Shown piece after piece: positions 26,216-35,794 of a stretch of DNA of 64,000 nt (its first letter is position 1; each line of letters starts with the position of its first letter). Below the pieces are notes generated by a model. The model saw only the letters and a program-made list of their open reading frames with translations, ran no database searches and had not been told where the DNA came from. The position numbers and the translations under genes are program-made. Source of the stretch: Candidatus Heimdallarchaeota archaeon (GTDB lineage Archaea > Asgardarchaeota > Heimdallarchaeia > Hodarchaeales > Hodarchaeaceae); the NCBI GenBank assembly GCA_020353515.1, contig CP070695.1:3770277-3834276 (forward strand), read 5' to 3'.

Positions 26216-29200
26216 TATTTACCACCTCTGTCAGATTCAATGCTGTCTGTACTACTTAAGAGAGATTTAAGCCGCATATTTTCTTTCTTAAGGGCAACAA
26301 ACAAAAAGATCACTATACCCACAACAATGAGTGCTGCCCCAAGTGGAATCAAGAAAGGAGAATTAGCAAAAAAACCAAGTAAATTCCTTTCGTAGGTTCC
26401 CCATTGAATTATGCTTGCAAGAAAGGCCAAGACTCCTAAGATATCAATTCTGAGGAAGAATTCACTTATTTCAACACCAGATGGATCCACAAAGCCAGAA
26501 AGTAATACGATAACTCCATAGAAAGACACCGAAATAGCTAGTAAGATAAGAATTATGGGGATTGTCAAATCTATTGTTGTACGGAATAGCAAGATCAGTT
26601 GGTTTCCTAGCTTTCTCATAAAATCTCCGAGGGCATAAAAGGCTCGTTTAAATGCATCCTTGATTGCATGAACAGTACGAAGGAGAGCATCCCAAATCGC
26701 CTGTAGAGTATGAATAATGAAGTGATTAACTTTATGGAACCAAGTAGCATAAAGAATGACTAAACCACTTCCTATCAATAACCATCCAAGTGGCTCTTGT
26801 AGCCAGACTAGCCCTACAATAAGGGATAGAATACCAAGACACGTTGTGGAGAAGCGGATAATCTCGATATAGTATGTTTGGAAGAATTGGACTATCGTAT
26901 TATAAGTATCCTTGAGAAATTGGAAAAATGCTCTTAGTGCTTGACCAATAGCGTGCATCAGTTGTTGAAATGCATTTCGTAAAGTGATAGCTGATTGTAA
27001 GACAAATTGATTGACCTGATGGAACCACGCAAGGTAAAGAAGAAGAATACCACCAAGAATCAGCACTAATCGAAAATCAAAAAGCTCCCTTGAGGGAGGT
27101 AATAATCCAGCTAGAATCAGAATACTAGCGGTAATCGTTGTGACAGCTCTTAGAATATAAATACGGTGATCCCAAGCATATTGGAAAAAAGCAGCAATCG
27201 AATTCGTAACTGCAACGAGGAATTTATGAACTGCATTAGCTGTCTGGACCAAAGCGTTGCGAATTGCAATACTCAATTGTTTGAAAGCTAGGTTGACCTG
27301 ATGGAACCAGGCTACATAGAGAAGAAGAACACCAGCCAATATCAAAAACAGTTCAAGTCCACTTATCAAAGACATATCGTACATTCTATAGAAGAGTAAT
27401 AACAGACCAATAGAAGTCATGATTGAGCCAGAAATCGTCATTATTGCTCGGATTATGGCAATACGGTGTTCCCAAATAGAATGACCAGCCTGAATAAGAG
27501 CATTTATAGCTGTAACAAAGAAGTTTTTGATATCATGTGCAGTGTTCACAATAGCGTTGCGAATAGCCAAGAGGGATTGTTTAACAAAATGATTGACTTG
27601 ATAAAACCAAGCAGCGTAAAGAACACTTAGTCCAGCAATCAATAGAACTAGCTGAATTCCAAACTGAAGCTGTTCAGGAGAAATCTCTAGAAAAGGAACA
27701 ACTACAAAACTTACAAGGATCATTAGTGGGCCAAGAATGGTGGCAAAAGCCCGTAGAATCACAATACGATAAAACCAAATGGTGTGAAGAGCTTCAATTA
27801 CTGCCTCCTTAACTTTTATGAGAAAGTTATATAGCGCATGTCCTGTGAGCACAAGTGTATTCCAAATAGTAATTGCTGACTCTTTAACGAAGTGATTGAC
27901 CTGATTAAACCAAGCTATATAAAGAATAACGATACCAAACAATAAAAATAATAGTTCAAGGGTCTCAGACATCCATGGTACGAATGCAATGGTAAATCCA
28001 AGCATTGATATAAAACTGGTAACTGTTACAATAAATCCAGCGGTCGTTAGAATAGCTCTGGTGATAATAATATGATGATACCATATCATATGAATAGTTT
28101 GGATAAATGCATCTTTTACAGCAATGAAGAAGTTTTTGATGGCCTGACCAGTAAAGATGAATGCATTCTTGATAGCTATAGCTGTTTTGATCACTAGTTG
28201 TTTGAGCTCGTTTCTCCAGACGGTTCCATTGACAACAATGCCAATAACTATTAATCCTCCAGAAAGCCAAAGAATAAGAAGAAGATCCTGTGAAAGTAAC
28301 AGAAGGATTCCATAAAGTATCAGCACAGTGCTGAGAGTCGTTGTAACTCCACGGGAATTACTATGACGATCAGGAATATACCAAATCGCGACGCTAACAA
28401 TATAACCTGATAATAGAAAGAAGAATGGGCCATAAGGAAAGGCACTGATAGTGTTCCACGTAACAACAAGGCCATATACCGTGAAGCTCAAAGCACCTAT
28501 CGTGATTAACTGTCGGTAATAAGTTGTGAGAAACTGGGCAGTTGTGTTGATGGTGTACCCGATCGCATTTTTCAACGCAATAAGGATGCTTTTAAACGAC
28601 TGATAGATCTCTATTCGCCAGATCCATCCATTAATTGATATTCCCATAACAATCAAGAAACTTGAAATCACATAGGAAAGTTCATCAGGCGAAACAGGGG
28701 GCGTTAAAAGTAATCCTAAGAGTAAGATCCCCCACAGTACCACAGTAATACTTAGTGTGGTGGTTACCCCCCGAAAATAGGCATGACGATCAGGAATATG
28801 CCATATCGCAACACTTATCGCAAAACCTCCTAGAAAGAAACCTAAAGGTAATGGATCAAAGAAGCTATCTATTACTAATACATCCATGAGGAGAGGATTG
28901 AACAACTTTGTAAATTCAAATAAAAAAGATCCTAATGTAAGGAAGCTTACGCCAACAGTTGTAGTTATTTCTCTGTAATAAGTACGGAAGAACCAAACAA
29001 CTGTTTGAATTGTTCGTTTGACAGTATAATTAATGTTATCAAACCAAACTCGATAGAAAAGTAGTAATCCAGTCATAGGAAAAGAAATTGAAAAGAAAAA
29101 CCAATCAGGAATAGATTGTGTCAGTGCTTGAATTAAACCAATAATTATCAATAATACACCTATTAAAGACGCAAAAACTTGACCTAATGTTACAAAACCC

Positions 29201-30072
29201 TTGCTAAAATGGCTTGTAACCTTCATCTTGAATATATATAAATCTAGATAAACTATTGCTAATCCTATGACCCCAGATATGAAACTGAGTAAGAAAAAGT
29301 TTGAATCAATAAATGGTGCAAGTATAATTAGTATGAATCCCAGTCCTAAACTTAATTCAAAGATTCTAATGATTTCAATCCTGTATCTCCAAACTGTGTG
29401 ATTAATTTGACGGAACCAGGAACCCCACACGAGTCCCAATCCAATTCCTCCAATTATTAAGCCTCCAAATGGATCGCCTGGGAAAACAAAGATTGTTAAT
29501 ACACCCCATTCAACAAAGAACAATACAAGAATTGATAAAAAACTCCAATTAACTAAGAAAACTCCGACAACAGAAATTGTATAGCGAATAATAACCTCAA
29601 AATTTATTCTGAACCAAAATACCAGAGGTTCATCTATTCGAGTTGTCTCTGCAAAGAAACCAATAAATGTTAGAAGCAGTCCTAAAACCAGTAGAGGGAT
29701 AAGAATTACTAGCTGAAGAGCAACAAGTGACGAAACACTGCATAAGAATACAACAAACAATCCAAAGAAGCCCATATTCCCGCCTAAATTAGTTGATTTG
29801 TTTCGTTTTTCATTAACCCAACGTAACTGGAAAAAACCAAGGAAAATACCTGCTAAAAAAACAAGTATGAAGACGAAAATCAACATAGGAGATAATATAT
29901 TAGTGTAAACTTCGAAATCTGGTAGATATATTTGTACAACGTTTACTCCTAGGAGTCCGATTACTATCACGGATGCAAGCCGAACTAGATGGCGAATCAC
30001 ATTCTCCTGATAAATAGGTTCAGTTGGACTAAATTCTTCTACATCTGGTGCTCTTTTTTCTGTTTCAATCAT
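26215..30072 (-). CDS. 1285-residue polytopic membrane repeat protein
   Basis: No family is recognised. Almost the entire protein is hydrophobic, with roughly two dozen TM helices. The C-terminal half contains at least five copies of a unit of about 95-103 residues. Each has a conserved Y.AWF.QVN.F motif, then an amphipathic stretch (IRNA...A.KNFF.A...A), then HRI.I.RA and two TM helices. The N-terminal half has two larger related units marked by IPDRH....RGVTTTLS. Few acidic residues lie in the membrane parts and there is no obvious transport signature. It starts 4 nt inside the end of the first gene and ends in a TAATG overlap. A structural or channel-like scaffold is possible, but this is inference. 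Confidence 0.65.
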   Translation of the reverse strand: MIETEKRAPDVEEFSPTEPIYQENVIRHLVRLASVIVIGLLGVNVVQIYLPDFEVYTNILSPMLIFVFILVFLAGIFLGFFQLRWVNEKRNKSTNLGGNMGFFGLFVVFLCSVSSLVALQLVILIPLLVLGLLLTFIGFFAETTRIDEPLVFWFRINFEVIIRYTISVVGVFLVNWSFLSILVLFFVEWGVLTIFVFPGDPFGGLIIGGIGLGLVWGSWFRQINHTVWRYRIEIIRIFELSLGLGFILIILAPFIDSNFFLLSFISGVIGLAIVYLDLYIFKMKVTSHFSKGFVTLGQVFASLIGVLLIIIGLIQALTQSIPDWFFFSISFPMTGLLLFYRVWFDNINYTVKRTIQTVVWFFRTYYREITTTVGVSFLTLGSFLFEFTKLFNPLLMDVLVIDSFFDPLPLGFFLGGFAISVAIWHIPDRHAYFRGVTTTLSITVVLWGILLLGLLLTPPVSPDELSYVISSFLIVMGISINGWIWRIEIYQSFKSILIALKNAIGYTINTTAQFLTTYYRQLITIGALSFTVYGLVVTWNTISAFPYGPFFFLLSGYIVSVAIWYIPDRHSNSRGVTTTLSTVLILYGILLLLSQDLLLILWLSGGLIVIGIVVNGTVWRNELKQLVIKTAIAIKNAFIFTGQAIKNFFIAVKDAFIQTIHMIWYHHIIITRAILTTAGFIVTVTSFISMLGFTIAFVPWMSETLELLFLLFGIVILYIAWFNQVNHFVKESAITIWNTLVLTGHALYNFLIKVKEAVIEALHTIWFYRIVILRAFATILGPLMILVSFVVVPFLEISPEQLQFGIQLVLLIAGLSVLYAAWFYQVNHFVKQSLLAIRNAIVNTAHDIKNFFVTAINALIQAGHSIWEHRIAIIRAIMTISGSIMTSIGLLLLFYRMYDMSLISGLELFLILAGVLLLYVAWFHQVNLAFKQLSIAIRNALVQTANAVHKFLVAVTNSIAAFFQYAWDHRIYILRAVTTITASILILAGLLPPSRELFDFRLVLILGGILLLYLAWFHQVNQFVLQSAITLRNAFQQLMHAIGQALRAFFQFLKDTYNTIVQFFQTYYIEIIRFSTTCLGILSLIVGLVWLQEPLGWLLIGSGLVILYATWFHKVNHFIIHTLQAIWDALLRTVHAIKDAFKRAFYALGDFMRKLGNQLILLFRTTIDLTIPIILILLAISVSFYGVIVLLSGFVDPSGVEISEFFLRIDILGVLAFLASIIQWGTYERNLLGFFANSPFLIPLGAALIVVGIVIFLFVALKKENMRLKSLLSSTDSIESDRGGK

Positions 30073-32996
30073 ATCTGACTTACTCCTTCTTCACTTTTTC
30101 GACTCAGTGCCTTACTGAGTCTCCTCCCGAAGTATACTTCAGGAATAATCGGTATTAATGCTAATCCAACAATGAATAATGAGAAATCTGGTGGAGGAGG
30201 TGGAGTATTGTGTACGGAAAATACTTCCCCAAGGATATTCTCAGAAGTTAATCCATCTGAACTGGTTGTTACAACTTTTATTTTATAATTAGCCCCATCG
30301 GGGACAGTGGTGGTGTTCCAAGTATAAGTGGTTGTAGTTAAGTCTGAGACTATCGGAATCCAAGTTGAACCATCATCTGGGGAATAATAGAGTGAATAGG
30401 TGACCTCTTGACCCAATGAATCAGTAGAGGCCGCCCATTGAATTGTAACCATTCCTTTAAGGGATTCTTCCCCAAAAGAAGTTGAAATTATCGGAGCTGT
30501 AATGTAATGTATCATAAATGAGCCATCAGAAAGATCCACAGCGGTTAATCCCTCAGAACAAGTTGCTATAACTTTGATTGTGAAATTGGTTCCTGTTGCG
30601 AGAACTGAAGTGTCCCAATCATAGCTACTTACATCTAAACTTGAAACTAGACTATTCCAAGTATTTCCACCATCAGACGAATAATACACAGTATAGGTAA
30701 CATCGTGGTTTAGTGAATCAGATGAGACCGACCATTGAATGGGAATAGTTCCATTAAGAATTTCCCCGCCATTAGGAGATAAAATGATCGGTTTAGAAAG
30801 CTCATTATGGACAGAAAACGTCGAACTGTAGATATCCTCAGAAATTAAACCTGCAGAACAACTTGCAGTAATTTTGATTAAAGAGGATGCACTATCGGGG
30901 ACATTGGTTGTGTTCCAAACATAATTTGTCATGTTCAAACCAGAAACAACTGGGATCCAAGATGAACCATTATTTGAGGAGTAAAATACTGAATAGGTGA
31001 CATCTTGACCCAAAGAATCAGTAGAGAGCGCCCATTGAAGAGAAACTGTACCTTTTAGGGGATCACTCCCAAAGGAAGTCAAAATGGTAGGTGGGGTAAT
31101 GTAATGTACCATAAATAAGCCATCAGAGACATCATCAGCTGTTAATCCCTCTGTACAAGTAGCTACAACTTTTATCGTGAAATTTTCCCCTACTCTAAGA
31201 CCTGATGTGTCCCAATTTAGACTAGGTGTATTCAAACTTGAATCAATTAAAATCCATGTGTTCCCATCGTCGATTGAATAATATACAGTATATGTAACAT
31301 CATGGCCAACTGAATCAGGCGAGGCTGACCACTGAATGGGAATAGTTCCATTGATAATTTCCCCACCATTAGGAGACAAGATAGTCGGTGAGGAAAGATA
31401 ATTATGAATAGTAAATATTCCATTAGATGTATCCTCGGCTGTCTCTCCCTCTGAACAGTTAGTAATAACTTTGATCAAGTAAGTTGACCCATCTGCAACG
31501 CTAGAAGTGTTCCATAAGTAATTGGTTGTGTTTAATCCAGAAGCCAAAAGCTCCCAAGTGAGTCCATTGTCCGCTGAAATGCTTATTGAATAAGTCACTA
31601 CATGTCCTTTTGAGTCAATGGCTGGCAACCACTGTATATCTTCGGTCAAGGTGTAGACCTCGCCCCCATTAGGTGTTAGAAGAGCAGGACTCGTAAGAAT
31701 ATCCACTACAGCACTAGGATATTGAGAAGTTAATGGATACGAGTCTTCGCCTCCCCCAATCCCATAGGGGTTATCTACAATACCATCAACATCAATGTCT
31801 GGACCTGTCCAGTCACTCCAGTGATTAAACGCAAAGATATTATTAATATACCCCTCATTTAATGCTTGAGAATCACCTCCACTGTTTTCAACGAAATTGT
31901 TCCAAATAATTGTATTAAAACTTGTAAGTGAACTTAAAACAAGACCATAATAGGAACTGTTGGTTAAATTGTTACTTGAAATGTTATTATAATTCGAAGA
32001 ATATTCTAAAGAAATTCCGCTCCCAAAATTATCATAAATATCGTTCCCAGCTAATATACTATTTGATCCACCAAAGTCGATACCATACCCTCCATTGTTA
32101 TATATGACATTTCGTTTGAAAACACAAGAATCAGAACGAGCTCGAATACCCCATCCGTTGTCATGAACAAAGTTTCCGATACATACGATATTCGGAGAAC
32201 CAACAATACTCATTCCAGATCCCATGTTTTCAAATACTCGATTATAACCAATAACAGTTTTTTGTGTTGATCCAATGAACAATCCTTGATCGGTGTTAAA
32301 CTTCACTGTATTGTTGTAAACATAAACCTCTTTTGTTTCCCCAATGCCCAATGCCCCATGTCCACCACACCCAGAAACCGTATTATTGATAATTGTGTTA
32401 TTCTGCGAATATCCTGTCGAAATTCCCCCGTCATTACAATTAGAAACAGTATTATTCCCAATAAGGATTTGATTAGAGGAGTCTACCGTAATCCCACCAC
32501 CGTCAATATTATAAACTGTATTATTTGAAATAATTCCATTTGACACATTATAGAAGTGAATTCCTTCAGGTGCAAAATTTAATCCGTTAAGAATATTACT
32601 TCGAACACAAAAATAAGCTGTCGTACCGCTGATGCTGATCAAACTCTCACTTGAAGCAGTAATACTAAAACCTTCAATTAAGTAAGGATCATCAATTGTC
32701 CCTGATCCTGGAAATCCTTGTATAATAAACTGGTTGTTCGAGGATATAGAAATAGGATCGTGCTCTATAAGATTAGAATGATAAGTTTTTAATCTCATAG
32801 ATTGAGGAACATCGGTATTCTCTGAAGGAGTACAAATTCTCTCAATACATGAAACAGGCTTATACATTACTTGAACTGGTACATTAAGACTATGGCATAA
32901 TACCATAGTAAATATAATTAGAAATAAATAAAGTAATTTATTTCGGTTAAACAAGATTTTTTTCAATATTATCCCCTTTTTCCTCAAAAACTCCAA
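30069..32996 (-). CDS. secreted beta-helix plus five fibronectin-like modules, membrane-anchored; first gene of surface operon
   Basis: The 975-residue protein begins at TTG after aaggt. Order: N-terminal hydrophobic signal/anchor (about 20-40), beta-helix with PbH1 repeats rich in NNT turns (about 95-415), five fibronectin-III-like modules of about 99 residues (about 435-925), a PPPPPD linker, a C-terminal TM helix (about 933-955) and a short basic tail. Modules carry IQW..S.DS.GH.VTY...YS.D.G.TW and IKV.ATCSEGLT. Modules 2-3 closely match modules 4-5, showing a recent two-module duplication. It is a likely surface adhesin or pseudomurein/S-layer-associated protein (inference). Confidence 0.72.
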   Translation of the reverse strand: MEFLRKKGIILKKILFNRNKLLYLFLIIFTMVLCHSLNVPVQVMYKPVSCIERICTPSENTDVPQSMRLKTYHSNLIEHDPISISSNNQFIIQGFPGSGTIDDPYLIEGFSITASSESLISISGTTAYFCVRSNILNGLNFAPEGIHFYNVSNGIISNNTVYNIDGGGITVDSSNQILIGNNTVSNCNDGGISTGYSQNNTIINNTVSGCGGHGALGIGETKEVYVYNNTVKFNTDQGLFIGSTQKTVIGYNRVFENMGSGMSIVGSPNIVCIGNFVHDNGWGIRARSDSCVFKRNVIYNNGGYGIDFGGSNSILAGNDIYDNFGSGISLEYSSNYNNISSNNLTNSSYYGLVLSSLTSFNTIIWNNFVENSGGDSQALNEGYINNIFAFNHWSDWTGPDIDVDGIVDNPYGIGGGEDSYPLTSQYPSAVVDILTSPALLTPNGGEVYTLTEDIQWLPAIDSKGHVVTYSISISADNGLTWELLASGLNTTNYLWNTSSVADGSTYLIKVITNCSEGETAEDTSNGIFTIHNYLSSPTILSPNGGEIINGTIPIQWSASPDSVGHDVTYTVYYSIDDGNTWILIDSSLNTPSLNWDTSGLRVGENFTIKVVATCTEGLTADDVSDGLFMVHYITPPTILTSFGSDPLKGTVSLQWALSTDSLGQDVTYSVFYSSNNGSSWIPVVSGLNMTNYVWNTTNVPDSASSLIKITASCSAGLISEDIYSSTFSVHNELSKPIILSPNGGEILNGTIPIQWSVSSDSLNHDVTYTVYYSSDGGNTWNSLVSSLDVSSYDWDTSVLATGTNFTIKVIATCSEGLTAVDLSDGSFMIHYITAPIISTSFGEESLKGMVTIQWAASTDSLGQEVTYSLYYSPDDGSTWIPIVSDLTTTTYTWNTTTVPDGANYKIKVVTTSSDGLTSENILGEVFSVHNTPPPPPDFSLFIVGLALIPIIPEVYFGRRLSKALSRKSEEGVSQI
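30200..31395 (-). repeat. tandem duplication of about 597 bp (two fibronectin-like modules)
   Basis: Equivalent sites recur 597 bp apart: gaatgggaatagttccatt at 30737 and at 31334, and the run near gtaatgtaatgta shows the same offset. The unit is 199 codons, that is two modules, present twice in tandem inside the 975-residue surface-protein gene. Confidence 0.75.
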
Positions 32997-33065
32997 CCTT
33001 CATACAATAAAAGGCAACTTTGTGCGTGAGAGAGAATAATAACACTTATGTGAGAGATGATTTCC

Positions 33066-33083
33066 TTATAAGTGTACTTATAA
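33066..33083. promoter_or_regulatory. 18-bp palindrome, candidate operator
   Basis: TTATAAGT-GT-ACTTATAA has perfect 8-bp arms with a 2-bp centre. It lies in the ~220-bp space between the divergent surface operon and the membrane protein/winged-helix regulator pair, about 70 bp from the surface-operon start. Confidence 0.45.
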
Positions 33084-33093
33084 TTCATGAATG

Positions 33094-33107
33094 AGAAATT
33101 AATTTCT
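33094..33107. promoter_or_regulatory. 14-bp palindrome near the first operator candidate
   Basis: AGAAATTAATTTCT is a perfect palindrome centred 26 bp from the centre of the 33066-33083 palindrome. Being AT-only apart from its ends, it could be fortuitous. Confidence 0.3.
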
Positions 33108-33216
33108 TAACGTAAAAGAACCGCTGTTATTTTTTCCGAGAGAATTCTTTGTCATACAAACTAAAGTTAAATGTCTAATAAACAAACCATATTGGTAAAA
33201 CCAAAAGAGGAATAGA

Positions 33217-33906
33217 GTGATAGGAATGGATTTACTACCTGACTTGGAGCCTACTCTTGAAATTTTAGATAAAATCGTTGCATTCGAAGAAAAAATGGAA
33301 ATTAATAGAATGTTGCTGTTTATAGCACTTGCTGGATTCATTACCATAATTGGAGGCTGGATTGAATATGTTTGTTATCACTTCCTGTCTATAGATTCAA
33401 CTTTCTTCATTCTCGGGTTAGCCTCCAATAGTGATCTAGTTTTACTTCTTGGTTTATGGCTTATCTACCTTTTACCCCTTCTTGGGGTTATTATCTTTAC
33501 TACTGGATTATCTCCTGGTTTTATCAATTGGAATAAGGCCTATCGAAAAGTAGGACTAATCATAATTGGATTATTTGTGCTTACCCATTTATTAGTGATC
33601 ATCTTTGGTAGTACCAATCCTCAATTAATACCTACAATATGGGGAATTACCGTTTCTCTTGGTTTTTTACTCACAAGCAGAATTCTTTATTTAGAAACGA
33701 AAAATAAACAGTTACAATCAGGGTTATTTATATTTGGAATATCTGCCTTGGTTCTTGGATTTTTTTCTTCATTAGTTATCTATCCAGGATCACCAGAATT
33801 GGCAATGTTTCTTTATTGTACAATTTTTGGTCTAATTTTAATTGGGGTGAGTATGACCGCTTATTGGAATGTAAGCAGGTTAACTGCAAAACAAAAGGAA
33901 GCTTAA
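33217..33906 (+). CDS. six-TM membrane protein of unknown function
   Basis: The 229-residue protein has a short helical cytosolic N-terminus, then six hydrophobic helices between about residues 30 and 225, and no motif I can name. It starts at GTG with gagg seven bases upstream; an ATG three codons later is equally possible. The winged-helix regulator follows 20 nt after its stop, so the pair probably forms one transcript. Membrane proteins encoded next to a MarR/ArsR-like regulator are often sensors or are controlled by it, but no evidence here decides that. Confidence 0.65.
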   Translation: MIGMDLLPDLEPTLEILDKIVAFEEKMEINRMLLFIALAGFITIIGGWIEYVCYHFLSIDSTFFILGLASNSDLVLLLGLWLIYLLPLLGVIIFTTGLSPGFINWNKAYRKVGLIIIGLFVLTHLLVIIFGSTNPQLIPTIWGITVSLGFLLTSRILYLETKNKQLQSGLFIFGISALVLGFFSSLVIYPGSPELAMFLYCTIFGLILIGVSMTAYWNVSRLTAKQKEA

Positions 33907-33926
33907 TTTAAAGACCAGGTGATAGA

Positions 33927-34289
33927 ATGGAAGAGAGTCCAGCATTAATGGAAGACCTCCTTAGTGGTTTGGATTCCAACATTCATGAACCAGTTCGCTT
34001 GGGAATACTAATGTTCCTACATCTTCACTCTTCCCTTGCGTTCAGTGTACTCCAGAAAGGATTGGGTGTAACATCAGGAAACCTGAACAGCCATTTAACA
34101 AAACTGGAATCGATCGGTTTTGTTACCAGAGAAAAAATGTTCGTAAATCTTCGCCCTAGAACTGTTATTCACATCACTACAGAAGGTAGAAGGTCTTTGA
34201 AGGAATATACTAAATCACTCAAATCAATTTTAGTTGGTATAGAGCAGGGAGTCGGTAAAGAATCTCCATTAGAAGTATATTCTCCCTAG
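33927..34289 (+). CDS. winged-helix transcriptional regulator (MarR/HTH_27-like)
   Basis: The 120-residue protein is a winged helix: helix 1 in EPVRLGILMFL, the turn and recognition helix in VTSGNLNSHLTKLESIGFV, and a wing region with the EKMFVNLRPRTVIHIT strand pair, followed by a C-terminal helix (residues 95-115) for dimerisation. Its length and VTSGNL.SHL.KLE motif fit the archaeal HTH_27/ArsR-like group, which bind palindromic operators as dimers. It is translated from ATG shortly after the membrane protein gene. The palindromes at 33066-33107 are plausible targets, which would make it a regulator of the divergent surface operon and of itself. Confidence 0.85.
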   Translation: MEESPALMEDLLSGLDSNIHEPVRLGILMFLHLHSSLAFSVLQKGLGVTSGNLNSHLTKLESIGFVTREKMFVNLRPRTVIHITTEGRRSLKEYTKSLKSILVGIEQGVGKESPLEVYSP

Positions 34290-34295
34290 ATTCTC

Positions 34296-35447
34296 TTAAT
34301 ACTGTCCATATGTCCGAGTTGTTTTCATCATTGCTTTAAAATTATTTATTGGTGTTTCTGCTGGGCACTGGTCACCCGTGGAAAGAATATATCCACCATT
34401 GTATGCAGCATCATTTATGCATGATATAACAGCAGTTTCTACATTTAAGGGGGTACCAAGTAACATTATATCTATCGTATGTATGTTTCCCTTTAATCCA
34501 AGTCTGTTTCCGTATTCTTCCTTTACCGAGGCTAAGTGACAATCTCCCATTGGAGGCATCTCAAGTGGTTCAACTGAGGTAATTATAGTCTCTTTCGCTA
34601 CAATTTCAATTAATGCTAGTTCTTTACCACAGGCATGAAGATGACATGGAATTCCCTCTTGGTGTGCAAGTAGCGCTATCTCCTTCATTGTCCTTAAACT
34701 AAGCTCACGAATGATTTTTGGGGACTGAAAATGAAGCAAGCCCGAAGCACTAATTTGAATAGCATCAATGTTGAAAGATAGTCCTCTAATAACATATTCA
34801 AGGACATATTCATGAAATAAGTTACAGATCTCTCTAACAACGTCAGGTTGTTCATAATACATTTGTATAGCGCTTTCAAAACCTCCCTCAAGATTTTCAT
34901 GAAGCCAATGTAACCCAGGAACAGGAACGCTCAAACATACTACTCCATCATCTCCCATCTTTTCTTTAATACGATTATAATATACTGCAGTAAAATTTTG
35001 AGTGTCAGATGGGTTAAAGAGTTCCTCTACTTTCAAAAGATCCTCGGTCAAGCTTTTGATTGGCTTTTCAATCAAGATAGGAGGTTGGTTCCTATAATAA
35101 CGAGTTTTATATATTAGATCTCCTTGTTTAGCTTTAAAGACTGTTTGAGTGTCAATAAATTTCCCCTCCTTGTTTTTTTCAATGATCCTTTCTGTGAATT
35201 TTTCCTTATACGTTGGAGATGGATCTAATTTTCCTTGGTCTGAAAAACCATCTATTTCAAGCTGATTTACAGCAAACACCTGAGCTAGACCTAATGATGG
35301 ATCATTTCTAAAATAGATATCCCAGAAAGGTTTTCCAGTGAGTCTCGCAGGGATCATATTTGATATATCTGGGCAACAAGGCACATAATCAGGTTCTTCG
35401 TTAAGTAGAGCTGTGATAATATTTTCCCGTGGTGATCTAATAGACAT
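34296..35447 (-). CDS. uroporphyrinogen decarboxylase-like methyltransferase (MtaA/CmuA group)
   Basis: The 383-residue protein is a URO-D superfamily TIM barrel. It has the N-terminal R.N...AL..E.PDYVP pattern, a CHLHACGKE segment that supplies His and Cys of the zinc site in corrinoid:coenzyme M methyltransferases, and the C-terminal GDQCPAETP. The arginines needed for true uroporphyrinogen decarboxylation are not evident, so a corrinoid methyltransferase role is more likely than haem synthesis. No corrinoid-binding protein is adjacent. It is the last gene of a tight minus-strand run with the MTH1187-like and DapB-like genes. Confidence 0.78.
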   Translation of the reverse strand: MSIRSPRENIITALLNEEPDYVPCCPDISNMIPARLTGKPFWDIYFRNDPSLGLAQVFAVNQLEIDGFSDQGKLDPSPTYKEKFTERIIEKNKEGKFIDTQTVFKAKQGDLIYKTRYYRNQPPILIEKPIKSLTEDLLKVEELFNPSDTQNFTAVYYNRIKEKMGDDGVVCLSVPVPGLHWLHENLEGGFESAIQMYYEQPDVVREICNLFHEYVLEYVIRGLSFNIDAIQISASGLLHFQSPKIIRELSLRTMKEIALLAHQEGIPCHLHACGKELALIEIVAKETIITSVEPLEMPPMGDCHLASVKEEYGNRLGLKGNIHTIDIMLLGTPLNVETAVISCINDAAYNGGYILSTGDQCPAETPINNFKAMMKTTRTYGQY

Positions 35448-35462
35448 CCCAAACCTTTGTTA

Positions 35463-35771
35463 TTACCTTTCATTAGATATTGCAGCTACCTTATCTTCCA
35501 TTTTCCGGGATTTATCTCTACGATCATCAATTCGCAGCTGAGTAACAATCCTTTGAGCTCCAGTTTTTAAGATAGCTTCATGAGCTCTCTTTGTAACATC
35601 AAAAACTATGTCTAAAGAATCAGCTTCAATCACAGTTCCCATCGGATGGTGAATAACTCGAATTCCTTTGTATATATCTATTTCTTTTGCTGCTTCTTTC
35701 ACAAATTTACTCAAACTGGTCCCTTCTCCAACAGGATATGTTGTTATTTCTGCTATGATTTTAATACTCAT
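35463..35771 (-). CDS. MTH1187-family thiamine-binding protein
   Basis: The 102-residue protein has the ferredoxin-like fold of the MTH1187/YkoF group: AEITTYPVGEGTSLSKFV at the start, YKGIRVIHHPMGTVIEAD in the centre and TQLRIDDR near the end. Members form oligomers that bind thiamine or its hydroxymethylpyrimidine part. It lies 15 nt upstream of the URO-D-like gene and 23 nt downstream of the DapB-like dehydrogenase, so it belongs to their operon. What links it to them is not clear from sequence. Confidence 0.85.
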   Translation of the reverse strand: MSIKIIAEITTYPVGEGTSLSKFVKEAAKEIDIYKGIRVIHHPMGTVIEADSLDIVFDVTKRAHEAILKTGAQRIVTQLRIDDRRDKSRKMEDKVAAISNER

Positions 35772-35794
35772 TTAATCACCGTTCTTTATTCCTA

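Noticed and set aside
34296..35447. Haem-pathway uroporphyrinogen decarboxylase (HemE)
   Set aside because: The HLHACG zinc-type segment points to the corrinoid methyltransferase group, and no haem genes are adjacent.
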